Shown here: positions 1 to 6,589 of the stretch, one piece after another
Layout of the letters: every line of letters starts with the position of its first letter
Numbering within the stretch: position 1 is the first letter of the stretch
Assembly: GCA_027403435.1 (NCBI GenBank)
Contig: DAHZDR010000412.1
Span: forward strand, 1 to 11,429
Source of the DNA: Deltaproteobacteria bacterium
Lineage (GTDB): Bacteria; Desulfobacterota; Binatia; Binatales; Binataceae
DNA length: 11,429 bases
Direction: 5' to 3'
Notes under the pieces: model-generated
The model's input: only the letters and a program-made list of their open reading frames with translations
Told to the model about the DNA's origin: nothing
Database searches by the model: none
Made by a program: the position numbers and the translations under genes

Positions 1-458
1 GAGACGATGACCCGTTCGGTGCCGTTCACCATGAAGGTGCCGTTCGGCGTCATCAGCGGAATCTCGCCGAAATAGACCTCCTGCTCCTTGACGTTCTTGA
101 TCGAGCGGCGGCCGTTCTCGATGTCCCAGATCACCAGCTGAATCTTCACCTTGATCGGCGCGGCGTAAGTCATGCCGCGCTGATGGCATTCCTCGACGTC
201 GTATTTCGGCTGGCCGAGTTCGTAGCTGACGAATTCCAGCGAGGCGGTCTCGTTGAAGTCCTTAATCGGGAAAACCGACTTGAAGACCGCCTGCAGCCCC
301 TCTTCCTTGCGCTCGTCGGACGCGACCTCCGCCTGCAGGAAATCCGCGTAGGAACGCTTCTGGATCTCGATCAGGTTCGGAATGTCGATGATCTTCTTGA
401 TCTTGCCGAAGGAGCGGCGAAGGCGAAGGTTGCTCGTGACCTGCGACTGCTGAGCCAT
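1..458 (-). CDS. rpoB: RNA polymerase beta subunit, N-terminal part (cut by window edge)
   Basis: The first 152 codons of the beta subunit of RNA polymerase, the core transcription enzyme. The reverse strand reads MAQQSQVTSNLRLRRSFGKI at the N-terminus. It continues with the family's PNLIEIQKRSYADFLQ segment (about residues 27-42) and ends in the protrusion/beta-1 region with GEIPLMTPNGTFMVNGTERV just before the window edge. The ATG is at 458-456, preceded by a modest GAGGTAGAA ribosome-binding sequence. The gene follows rplL after a gap of about 200 bp that holds a hairpin with a T-run, so expression is probably partly uncoupled from the ribosomal protein genes upstream. The rifampicin region and catalytic parts are outside the window. 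Identity is near certain from sequence and from the rplL-rpoB order. Confidence 0.97.
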   Translation of the reverse strand, partial: MAQQSQVTSNLRLRRSFGKIKKIIDIPNLIEIQKRSYADFLQAEVASDERKEEGLQAVFKSVFPIKDFNETASLEFVSYELGQPKYDVEECHQRGMTYAAPIKVKIQLVIWDIENGRRSIKNVKEQEVYFGEIPLMTPNGTFMVNGTERVIV

Positions 459-570
459 TTCTACCTCATCCGGCGACGGGCGTCGCGCCGACGCGCCGCC
501 AGACGATCATGTCCGCGGCGCGCCCCGGCCCTAAGCTGCCGCGCGCTCCGCGGCGCATATTGGAAGTTTC

Positions 571-621
571 CGAAAAAGCGAAACGGGACGCCCGCGCCCG
601 CGGCGTGCGCGTCCCTTTTCG
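571..621 (-). terminator. Hairpin with T-run between rplL and rpoB (likely attenuator)
   Basis: Read on the minus strand, CGAAAAGGGACGC (621-609) pairs with GCGTCCCGTTTCG (591-579). This gives a 12-bp stem with one A/G mismatch and a GC-rich loop of 17 nt. A run of five T residues follows (577-573). It sits about 40 bases after the rplL stop and more than 110 bases before the rpoB start. This is where a partial terminator sets the ribosomal-protein to polymerase ratio in E. coli. The structure is seen directly. Its role as a leaky terminator is inferred from position, because rpoB has no other obvious promoter here. Confidence 0.6.
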
Positions 622-660
622 TCGATATTTTACGCCGGTTGTCGTATGCCTGGCCGGCCC

Positions 661-1053
661 CTACTTCAACTCTACCGCGCCCCCGGCCTCTTCGATCTTT
701 TTCTTGACATCCTCGGCTTCGGCCTTGTTGATGCCTTCCTTGATCGCCTTGGGCGCGCCGTCAACCAGGTCCTTGGCCTCCTTGAGGCCCAGCCCGGTCA
801 GTTCGCGCACGACTTTGATCACCTGGATCTTCTTGTCGCCCGACCCGGTGAGCATCACCGTGAACTCGTCCTTTTCGACCGCCGCCGCGGCGCCCGCGGC
901 GCCCGCCGCCGGCGCCGCCATCGCGACTGGAGCCGCCGCCGACACGCCGAGTTCCTGTTCGAGCTCCTTGACCAGCGCCGCGGCCTCAAGCAGGCTCAGG
1001 TTCTTCAGATAATCCTTCACCTGATCGCGGCTAAGCTGTGCTGCTTCTGACAT
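661..1053 (-). CDS. rplL: Ribosomal protein bL12 (L7/L12)
   Basis: Acidic stalk protein of the large ribosomal subunit, present as dimers on L10 and recruiting translation GTPases. The 130-residue length is normal. Three parts are visible. The N-terminal dimerisation region (residues 1-38) contains LSRDQVKDYLKNLSLLEAAA. An Ala/Pro/Gly-rich hinge spans about 39-58. The globular C-terminal domain begins at EKDEFTVMLTGSGDKKIQVI and includes the KVVRELTGLGLKEAKDLVDG factor-binding helices, ending in EAGGAVELK. The ATG at 1053 is preceded by AAGGAG, a strong ribosome-binding site suited to the high copy number of this protein. It follows rplJ by 75 bp, including a GC-rich palindrome (GCCCGCGGGC), and precedes the attenuator-like hairpin before rpoB. 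Confidence 0.98.
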   Translation of the reverse strand: MSEAAQLSRDQVKDYLKNLSLLEAAALVKELEQELGVSAAAPVAMAAPAAGAAGAAAAVEKDEFTVMLTGSGDKKIQVIKVVRELTGLGLKEAKDLVDGAPKAIKEGINKAEAEDVKKKIEEAGGAVELK

Positions 1054-1128
1054 CTTGCTCTCTCTCCTTATGCCCTGGGCCCGCGGGCGATGTGGGAGCG
1101 CCCCGGCAAGCCAATTTTCTTCGTGCGA

Positions 1129-1698
1129 TTAATTCCCGCGAACCCGGCCTACGCCCCCGCCGCGGCTTCCGCCGCCGGAGCCGCCGCCGCGGTCGCGGCC
1201 GATCGCGTCAACCAGTCGCGCGAGCGCCGAACCCGGCTCATTGAGCAGCCGCGCCAGCCGCGTCGCCGGCGCCTGGAGCAGGCCCAGCAGCTGCGCGAAA
1301 ATCACTTCGCGCGGCGGCAAATTCGCCAGCGCGTTAATCTCTTCAACGCTGAGCGGCCGGCCGTCGAGCACGCCAGCGCGCACCTTGAGCTTGGCCCCCT
1401 GATCCTTGAGCGCACCGACCGCCTTGGCCAGTTCGATCGGATCCGCGTAGCTCAGAATCAAACCGATCGGACCGCCCAGATGGCTGTCCAGGGCGGCGAA
1501 AGCGGTGTCCTTGATCGCGCGCCGGAGCAGCGTGTTCTTGGCGACGCGGAATTCGCCGCGCGCCGCGCGCAGCTTGCGCCGCATCTCGTCCGAATCGCCC
1601 GCGGTCATGCCCTGGTATTCCGAAATCAGCGCAATGCTGGCGCGGCTCAGGTTTTCCGCCAATTCAGCCACCAGCGCGTTCTTTTCCGTCTTGTTCAT
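1129..1698 (-). CDS. rplJ: Ribosomal protein uL10
   Basis: Base of the ribosomal stalk: the N-terminal domain binds 23S rRNA and L11, and the C-terminal helix carries L7/L12 dimers. I start it at the ATG at 1698 (MNKTEKNALVAELAENLSRA), 189 residues. AAAGG lies six bases upstream of that ATG, whereas the in-frame TTG at 1704 would abut it. Family hallmarks are EYQGMTAGDSDEMRRKLR (about residues 27-44), VAKNTLLRRAI (52-62) and, near the end, PREVIFAQLLGLLQAPATRL and LLNEPGSALARLVDAI. The last 23 residues are a Gly/Arg/Ser tail that does not look like the usual Ala-rich end. The +1 frame encodes an Ala-rich tail with a stop at 1151-1149, so a frameshift or base error near 1197-1200 is possible. 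Only 33 bp separate the gene from rplA, too short for a classical L10 leader. Confidence 0.96.
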   Translation of the reverse strand: MNKTEKNALVAELAENLSRASIALISEYQGMTAGDSDEMRRKLRAARGEFRVAKNTLLRRAIKDTAFAALDSHLGGPIGLILSYADPIELAKAVGALKDQGAKLKVRAGVLDGRPLSVEEINALANLPPREVIFAQLLGLLQAPATRLARLLNEPGSALARLVDAIGRDRGGGSGGGSRGGGVGRVRGN

Positions 1699-1731
1699 CG
1701 CCAACCTTTGCCGCTCTCCGGGCGCCGCCGC

Positions 1732-2436
1732 TCAAGCCGCCGCGGTCCGCTCCGCCGCCGCCGGATCGATCCGCACGCCAGGCCCCATGGTCGCCGCGAG
1801 CGCCACGCTTTTGACGTAATTGCCCTTGGCGCTGGCCGGCTTCGCCCGCACGATCGCGTCCAGCAGGGCGCGGGCGTTTTCGGCCAATTTCGCCTCGCCG
1901 AAACTCAGCTTGCCGATCGGCGCGTGCACCACGCCCGCCTTGTCCACGCGATAATCGACCTTGCCCGCCTTGACCTCGGCGATCGCCCTGGCGACGTCGA
2001 AGGTGACGGTGCCGACGCGCGGATTCGGCATCAGCCCGCGCGGCCCCAGGATTTTACCGATCCGGCCGACCGCGCCCATGATATCGGGCGTGGCGATCAC
2101 CCGATCGAAATCCAGCCAGTTCTCTTCCTGGATGCGCTTGATCAAGTCCTCGCCGCCGACGAAATCCGCGCCCGCCTCGCGCGCCTCGCGCTCCTTTTCG
2201 CCCTTGGCCAGCACCAGCACCCGAATCGTCCGGCCGGTGCCGTGCGGCAGCACCACCGCGCCCCGCACGTTCTGATCGGCCTGACGCGGATCGACGTTGA
2301 GCCGCACCGCCAGCTCGGCGGTCTCGTCGAACTTGGCGATTTTGTTGGCCACCACGATCCCGATCGCCTCCGCCAGCGAATAGCGCCGGGCCTGATCGAT
2401 CCGCTTGGCCGCTTCGCGATATTTCTTTCCTGCCAT
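1732..2436 (-). CDS. rplA: Ribosomal protein uL1
   Basis: L1 forms the mobile stalk at the ribosomal E site and, in many bacteria, represses the L11-L1 mRNA. The ATG at 2436 gives MAGKKYREAAKRIDQARRYS, which aligns with the usual L1 start. An in-frame TTG ten codons upstream overlaps the end of rplK and is less likely. Length is 234 residues, normal for the family. Conserved segments include FDETAELAVRLNVDPRQADQ (first domain), the VLVLAKGEKEREAREAGADF region, the signature GKILGPRGLMPNPRVGTVT, and VHAPIGKLSFGEAKLAENAR. A GGAAGGG sequence lies about 12 bases before the ATG. It is tightly spaced with rplK (stop at 2463-2465) and rplJ (33 bp downstream), so these are certainly one transcript. 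Confidence 0.97.
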   Translation of the reverse strand: MAGKKYREAAKRIDQARRYSLAEAIGIVVANKIAKFDETAELAVRLNVDPRQADQNVRGAVVLPHGTGRTIRVLVLAKGEKEREAREAGADFVGGEDLIKRIQEENWLDFDRVIATPDIMGAVGRIGKILGPRGLMPNPRVGTVTFDVARAIAEVKAGKVDYRVDKAGVVHAPIGKLSFGEAKLAENARALLDAIVRAKPASAKGNYVKSVALAATMGPGVRIDPAAAERTAAA

Positions 2437-2462
2437 CGCCGCACCGAACCCTTCCGCGATCC

Positions 2463-2888
2463 TCAATCGAGTATTTCGATGCCCATCGAGCGGGCCGTGC
2501 CCGCGACCGAGCGGGACGCCGCCGCGAGATCGCTGGCCGTCAGATCACTCAATTTGGTCTGGGCGATCTCCTCGACCTGCTTGCGCGTCACCTTGCCAAC
2601 CTTGCTCTTGTGCGGCGTGGGCGAGCCTTTTTCGATTCCAGCCGCGCGTTTGAGCAACACCGACGCCGGCGGACTCTTGGTGACAAAGGTGAACGAGCGG
2701 TCCGCATAGACCGTGATCACCACCGGGATCACCAGGCCCTGCATATTCTGCGTCTGGGCGTTGAACGCCTTGCAGAATTCCATGATATTGACGCCGCGCT
2801 GGCCGAGCGCCGGCCCCACGGGCGGGGACGGATTCGCCGCGCCGGCGGGAATCTGCAATTTTACCTGTCCGGTGACTTTCTTCGCCAT
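2463..2888 (-). CDS. rplK: Ribosomal protein uL11
   Basis: L11 binds the GTPase-associated centre of 23S rRNA at the base of the L7/L12 stalk. The ORF is 141 residues, the standard length. It carries MAKKVTGQVKLQIPAGAANP at the start, then PPVGPALGQRGVNIMEFCKAFNAQT, which contains the flexible Pro-rich thiopeptide-binding region. The C-terminal rRNA-binding domain includes PPASVLLKRAAGIEKGS, KVGKVTRKQVEEIAQTK and the closing VAGTARSMGIEI. The ATG is at 2888, with GGAAAG ten bases upstream. It follows nusG after a 74-bp gap, the usual place for an L1-binding leader. I could not identify such a leader with confidence. Confidence 0.98.
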   Translation of the reverse strand: MAKKVTGQVKLQIPAGAANPSPPVGPALGQRGVNIMEFCKAFNAQTQNMQGLVIPVVITVYADRSFTFVTKSPPASVLLKRAAGIEKGSPTPHKSKVGKVTRKQVEEIAQTKLSDLTASDLAAASRSVAGTARSMGIEILD

Positions 2889-2962
2889 CTGGGCCGTTCT
2901 TTCCGGGCGAGCGCGCCGCTTTCAGCCCGCGCCGCGGGCCAAAGCCGAAACCTCGCGTCGCC

Positions 2963-3553
2963 TTATGACTTCTCCACTTGAACGAAATCGAGTTCGACCG
3001 GGGTCGCCCGGCCGAAGATCGAAATCAGCACGCGCACTTTGCCCTTTTCGGGCTTGACCTCTTCGACCGTGCCGTTGAAATCCTGAAACGGCCCGTCAAC
3101 CACCTTGATTGCCTCACCCACCTCGAACAGCACCTTGGGCTTGGGCCTGAGCGCGCCCTCCTCCATCTGCCGCTTGATCGCGACGACGTCGGACTCCGGC
3201 ACCTCCGGCGGCATCGTCGAATGGCCGACGAAACCGGTCACTTTCGGAGTGTCCTTCACCACGTGCCAGGTTTCGTCGTCGAGCTCCATGTTGACGAAAA
3301 TATAGCCGGGGAAGAATTTGCGGCTCGAAACCTTGCGCTGGCCGCCTTTGCCGAGTTCCTGAACGCGCTCGACCGGCACCACCACGTCGCCGAATTTCTC
3401 GCCCAGGGCGCGCGTCCCGTCATGCAGCTTGAGCGCGCGCACCCGTTCCTCCAGCGCGGTTTTGACGCGCTGCTCGAAGCCCGAGTAGGTATGCACGACA
3501 TACCATTTCCGGTTCGACTCGGATCGAGATTCGACGGATACTTGCTCAGCCAT
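2963..3553 (-). CDS. nusG: Transcription termination/antitermination factor NusG
   Basis: NusG binds the RNA polymerase clamp, suppresses or promotes pausing, and links polymerase to Rho or to ribosomal S10. The ATG at 3553 (MAEQVSVESRSESNRKWYVV) gives 196 residues. An in-frame TTG at 3562 lies closer to the GGAAAG upstream and cannot be excluded. The NGN domain is shown by KWYVVHTYSGFEQRVKTALE and, later, FFPGYIFVNMELDDETWHVV with TPKVTGFVGH. The C-terminal KOW domain has FEVGEAIKVVDGPFQDFNGT and ends in GRATPVELDFVQVEK. There is no sign of specialised-paralogue features. It sits in the standard secE-nusG-rplK order. Confidence 0.97.
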   Translation of the reverse strand: MAEQVSVESRSESNRKWYVVHTYSGFEQRVKTALEERVRALKLHDGTRALGEKFGDVVVPVERVQELGKGGQRKVSSRKFFPGYIFVNMELDDETWHVVKDTPKVTGFVGHSTMPPEVPESDVVAIKRQMEEGALRPKPKVLFEVGEAIKVVDGPFQDFNGTVEEVKPEKGKVRVLISIFGRATPVELDFVQVEKS

Positions 3554-3625
3554 GGGGGCCAATCGTTCTTTCCGGGCGGGGCGCTCCGGCCATCAGGCCG
3601 CCGCGCGCCCCTTGCTTAAACTCGC

Positions 3626-3829
3626 TCAGCTAATCAACTGATGGACGACCCGCGTCGCGCCCAAATCGACCAACCCCAACCACAACGCCATCACCAGCGT
3701 CAGCACTACCACCACCAGCGTCGCCTGCATCGTCTCCCGGGGCGTGGGAAAGTGGACTTTAGCCAGCTCTTTCCAAGCTTCCTTAACAAAATTCGTGCCC
3801 TGATTTAGGGAATTTTTTAGACTATCCAT
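3626..3829 (-). CDS. secE: Preprotein translocase subunit SecE
   Basis: Small essential subunit of the SecYEG protein-conducting channel in the inner membrane; it clamps the two halves of SecY. The 67-residue length fits the short, single-helix form found in most bacteria outside the enterics. The amphipathic cytoplasmic helix carries the family motif around EAWKELAKVHFPTPRETMQA (residues 17-36). One hydrophobic segment follows (about 37-57, ATLVVVVLTLVMALWLGLVD). The ATG is at 3829, with only a weak ribosome-binding site. It lies between tRNA-Trp and nusG, as in many bacteria. Confidence 0.95.
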   Translation of the reverse strand: MDSLKNSLNQGTNFVKEAWKELAKVHFPTPRETMQATLVVVVLTLVMALWLGLVDLGATRVVHQLIS

Positions 3830-3931
3830 TTTGCGTCATCTTTACAAGCCCATCGCCGGAACTGCCGCCGTCAATCGATTTTCGCCGAAATTTCGCCAAT
3901 CCTCGCCCATTTCCCGCCGCGACCGTGAATA

Positions 3932-4008
3932 TGGCGGGCCAGCCAGGGTTCGAACCTGGAACCTGCGGATTTGGAGTCCGCCGCTCTGCCAGTTAGAGCT
4001 ACTGACCC
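3932..4008 (-). tRNA. trpT: tRNA-Trp (anticodon CCA)
   Basis: Read on the minus strand: acceptor GGGTCAG (4008-4002) pairs with CTGGCCC. The D arm is GCTC/GAGC. The anticodon stem GCGGA/TCCGC encloses the loop CTCCAAA, giving anticodon CCA. The T arm is CCAGG-TTCGAAC-CCTGG. Discriminator G is followed by an encoded CCA tail (3934-3932). It sits between rpmG and secE, a very common position for this gene. Confidence 0.97.
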
Positions 4009-4086
4009 TTCGCCTGCGAACGCCCCGCCGACGCGCATGGCCGGAAGTCTTCGTCCCTCAACTTGCGCGTTCACGAAATGACTTGC

Positions 4087-4239
4087 TCAGACTTTAGCCT
4101 CCTTATGCAGCGTATGGCTGCGACAGGATGGGCAAAACTTTTTGATCGCAAACTTTTCAGTCTGGCGCTTTTTGTTCTTCGAGGTCGTGTAGTTGCGCCG
4201 TTTGCATCCGTCACAGGCCATCGCGATCAAATCTCTCAT
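4087..4239 (-). CDS. rpmG: Ribosomal protein bL33, zinc-binding type
   Basis: A 50-residue small protein of the large ribosomal subunit. The reverse strand from the ATG at 4239 reads MRDLIAMACDGCKRRNYTTS, then KNKKRQTEKFAIKKF and CPSCRSHTLHKEAKV. Two CxxC pairs (C9/C12 and C36/C39) make this the zinc-ribbon version of L33, as opposed to the zinc-free paralogue induced on zinc starvation. GAGGA lies about ten bases upstream of the ATG. It directly follows tRNA-Thr(GGU) by 58 bp, and tuf, which usually comes in between, is absent. Confidence 0.95.
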   Translation of the reverse strand: MRDLIAMACDGCKRRNYTTSKNKKRQTEKFAIKKFCPSCRSHTLHKEAKV

Positions 4240-4297
4240 ACGTTGTCATCCTCAAGCGCCGCGCCCGTTTTATTAGCCGGCGCGCAATATTCCGGTA

Positions 4298-4370
<73 letters not shown>

Positions 4371-4417
4371 AATCCAGCCCGCCAGCGCCCCGTTTCCAGC
4401 CACGACGCCGAATTTTG

Positions 4418-4493
4418 TGGAGCGGGAAACGGGATTCGAACCCGCGACCCCGAGCTTGGAAGGCTCGCGCTCTACCAACTGAGCTATTCCCGC
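4418..4493 (-). tRNA. tRNA-Gly (anticodon UCC)
   Basis: Minus strand: acceptor GCGGGAA (4493-4487) pairs with TTCCCGC. The D arm is GCTC/GAGC. The anticodon stem CGAGC/GCTCG encloses CTTCCAA, giving anticodon TCC. The T arm is GCGGG-TTCGAAT-CCCGT with a terminal wobble pair. Discriminator U is followed by an encoded CCA (4420-4418). It is third in the Thr-Tyr-Gly-Thr cluster. Confidence 0.97.
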
Positions 4494-4514
4494 TCTCCCT
4501 TGCGCGCCAAAATT

Positions 4515-4600
<86 letters not shown>

Positions 4601-4622
4601 GCACTTCCCCGCCATCGGACCA

Positions 4623-4694
<72 letters not shown>

Positions 4695-4712
4695 GTCAGC
4701 ATGGAAACTTCC

Positions 4713-4741
4713 TTATTATGGCGCCCTCGGCGTCAAGTCAA
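4713..4741 (-). promoter_or_regulatory. Likely promoter of the tRNA-rpmG-secE-nusG-rpl operon
   Basis: On the minus strand, TTGACT (4741-4736) is followed by CATAAT (4720-4715) with a 15-base spacer, or by the overlapping TAATAA (4718-4713) with 17. A second TTGACG overlaps at 4736-4731. Both hexamers are close to the sigma70 consensus in otherwise very GC-rich DNA. The first tRNA gene begins at 4694. The whole stretch 4695-4841 has no gene and this is its only clear signal. Transcription start is not established. Confidence 0.6.
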
Positions 4742-4841
4742 GAATAGCGGCAGGCGGATGTTCCCGACGCGGCCATTGGAGCGTTTCCGGGCATGATTCA
4801 AACATCGTATCAAAATTAGCCTGCGCGCGAGCCGCGTGGAA

Positions 4842-6359
4842 TCAGCCCTGGCCGCCCGCATGCCCGGCCGCGCGCGGACGGCGCCGGATCAGGCGCGGAA
4901 TGAAGGCGACCGCCGCGAGCAGCGCCAGCGCGATTATCGCCGCGCGAATCGCGCCCGTCTCCCCGCTCGCCGCCGTCCGTCCGGCATAGCCAAGATACGT
5001 GTAAGCGATCGCGCCAGGCGCCATGCATACGAATGACGCGATCACGTATTGCGCCAAACGGATGCGCGTCAGGCCGAAAGCGAAGTTTACCAGATTAAAG
5101 GGAAACAGCGGCGTCAAGCGCACCAAAGCGACGAAACGCCAGCCCTCGTCTTCGACTCCGCGGATAATGCCGGCGAGCCGGCCGCCTGCCCGCCGCGCGA
5201 CCCAGTCGGCGGCGGTATAACGCGCGATCAGGAACGCGATCGTGGCGCCGAGCGTCGCGCCCAGCAGATTCCATAACGCGCCCATCACCGGGCCGAAAAT
5301 CGCGCCGCCGGTCAGCGTCAGCAGCGATCCGGGAACGAAAAGCGGAGTCGCCAGCGCATAGATTGCGATGAAAGCGATTGGCGCGAATGGTCCAAAACGC
5401 TCAAGTGCGCGTTGAATCATGTCCGCCCGGAAAAGCTCGCGATGACGCGCGAGAGCGACTATCGCCACCGCGATTATCGCGAGCGCGGCCAGCCGCGCGT
5501 ACAATCGCCGCCCGGCGGCGCCCAGCGGCGTCAGATGCCGCTCCGCCGCGTAATCGCGTAGGCGCCGGTCCGGCCCCGCAGCGGCTGCGTCAGCATCCGG
5601 TCGATCCGCAATTCGCGCGGCTCGCGAAAACTGTTCGATACCGATGATCATGCCCTCATGGCCGGCCGCCGGTTGCGCGCGATAGGTGCCGAGCAGCCAA
5701 TCCCACCACGGCAGGTTGAAGCCGAAGTTGCTGTTGGTCTCATCGACCACGATCGAATGGTGCACGCGATGCATATCGGGCGTCACCAGGAAAAGCCGCA
5801 GGCGCGCATCGATCCCCGTCGGCAAGTGCAGGTTGGCATGATTGAACATCGAACTGGCGTTGAGCGCGATCTCGAAAATAATCACGCCGGCGGCCGGCGC
5901 GCCAAGCGCCGCGATCACGCCCAGCTTGTAGGCCATCGAGAGCGCGATTTCGACGGGATGGAACCGCGCGCCCGTGGTGACGTCGAAATCCAGGTCCGTG
6001 TGATGCATCCGGTGGATCCGCCACAGCGCCGGCGCCGCGTGAAACATCACGTGCTGCAAATAAATCGCAAGGTCGAGCAGCACTATCGCCGCGGCGATCG
6101 CGATCCCGGCCGGAAGCGCCAGATGGTTCAGCAGACCCCATCTCCGATGCTCCCCGGCCAGCGCCAGGGCGACTGCGGTCACGGGCAAGATCGCGCGCAC
6201 GATCACGGTGTTGAGCGCGACGACGCCGAGATTGCCGGGCCATCGCGTGGACCGCGGCCAGGCGCGCTCGCGGCGCGGCGCGCGCGCCTCCCACCAGCCG
6301 AACATGATGAGGACGGCGCCGAACGAGACCAGCCGAAGCGCGGTTTGATGGACGATCAT
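4842..6359 (-). CDS. Fatty acid hydroxylase/sterol desaturase domain fused to a TVP38/DedA-like (VTT) membrane domain
   Basis: A 505-residue inner-membrane protein with two recognisable halves. Residues about 1-230 are a fatty acid hydroxylase/sterol desaturase-superfamily domain with hydrophobic helices and the di-iron histidine boxes: H103/H107 (HVMFH), HRMHH (116-120), H173/H177 (HANLH) and HRVHH (197-201). Such enzymes hydroxylate or desaturate lipid-like substrates with O2. After a polar linker (about 245-285), residues 286-490 match the VTT/SNARE-associated family of TVP38/TMEM64 and DedA proteins: ATPLFVPGSLLTLTGGAIFG (337-356), then RLTPLFPFNLVNFAFGLTRI (414-433). DedA/TVP38 proteins are linked to lipid scrambling and membrane homeostasis. 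The ATG at 6359 lacks a good ribosome-binding site. A perfect TATAAT (6413-6408) lies 49 bases upstream, without a matching -35. The gene is convergent with nothing and ends about 100 bases before the tRNA-operon promoter. The substrate is unknown. An acyl chain, sterol or hopanoid are all possible. Confidence 0.85.
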   Translation of the reverse strand: MIVHQTALRLVSFGAVLIMFGWWEARAPRRERAWPRSTRWPGNLGVVALNTVIVRAILPVTAVALALAGEHRRWGLLNHLALPAGIAIAAAIVLLDLAIYLQHVMFHAAPALWRIHRMHHTDLDFDVTTGARFHPVEIALSMAYKLGVIAALGAPAAGVIIFEIALNASSMFNHANLHLPTGIDARLRLFLVTPDMHRVHHSIVVDETNSNFGFNLPWWDWLLGTYRAQPAAGHEGMIIGIEQFSRAARIADRPDADAAAAGPDRRLRDYAAERHLTPLGAAGRRLYARLAALAIIAVAIVALARHRELFRADMIQRALERFGPFAPIAFIAIYALATPLFVPGSLLTLTGGAIFGPVMGALWNLLGATLGATIAFLIARYTAADWVARRAGGRLAGIIRGVEDEGWRFVALVRLTPLFPFNLVNFAFGLTRIRLAQYVIASFVCMAPGAIAYTYLGYAGRTAASGETGAIRAAIIALALLAAVAFIPRLIRRRPRAAGHAGGQG

Positions 6360-6407
6360 GTTTGATGGGCCGCGGCCGGCTCGGTTCCTCGCGTGGCCCC
6401 CGCGGCC

Positions 6408-6413
6408 ATTATA
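6408..6413 (-). promoter_or_regulatory. Consensus -10 element upstream of the hydroxylase-VTT gene
   Basis: A perfect TATAAT on the minus strand lies 49 bases before the ATG at 6359, in an AT-rich patch (6408-6431) within very GC-rich DNA. No -35 hexamer resembling TTGACA is found at 16-18 bases. This is therefore only a candidate, possibly dependent on an activator. Confidence 0.35.
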
Positions 6414-6502
6414 GCTATTCTAACGGATTTGATCCGGCCGGCGGGCGCGCAAGCCGCGCAACGGGCCGGGCGGCGGCGCGGCGGCCGCGGCCGGAAACCG
6501 GT

Positions 6503-6531
6503 TTGACGGAGTCGCGGCGCTTGCCCATAAT
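6503..6531 (+). promoter_or_regulatory. Sigma70-type promoter for the PH-domain/rnhB gene group
   Basis: TTGACG (6503-6508) and CATAAT (6526-6531) are separated by exactly 17 bases, each matching five of six consensus positions. The predicted start, near 6538, is about 50 bases before the ATG at 6590. The intergenic stretch 6360-6589 carries this promoter and the divergent -10 of the hydroxylase gene, and I see no gene in it. Confidence 0.6.
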
Positions 6532-6589
6532 CGCGATGTTTTCGCGCGGTCGGCGCCGGCAAGACGCGGCGGGCGCGCGGGAAATCCCG

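Noticed and set aside
1090..2709. A 539-codon open frame on the plus strand opposite rplJ, rplA and rplK
   Set aside because: It is antisense to three certain ribosomal protein genes, Arg/His-rich, with no domain and no ribosome-binding site. Long antisense frames are expected in GC-rich genes.
3886..3895. Perfect palindrome CGAAATTTCG between secE and tRNA-Trp
   Set aside because: It is short, has no loop and no T-run in the right place, and is not convincing as a terminator or operator on its own.
6362..6589. N-terminal extension of the PH-domain protein
   Set aside because: This stretch is low-complexity Arg/Gly-rich and covers the promoter at 6503-6531. The zinc-ribbon motif begins right at the ATG at 6590.
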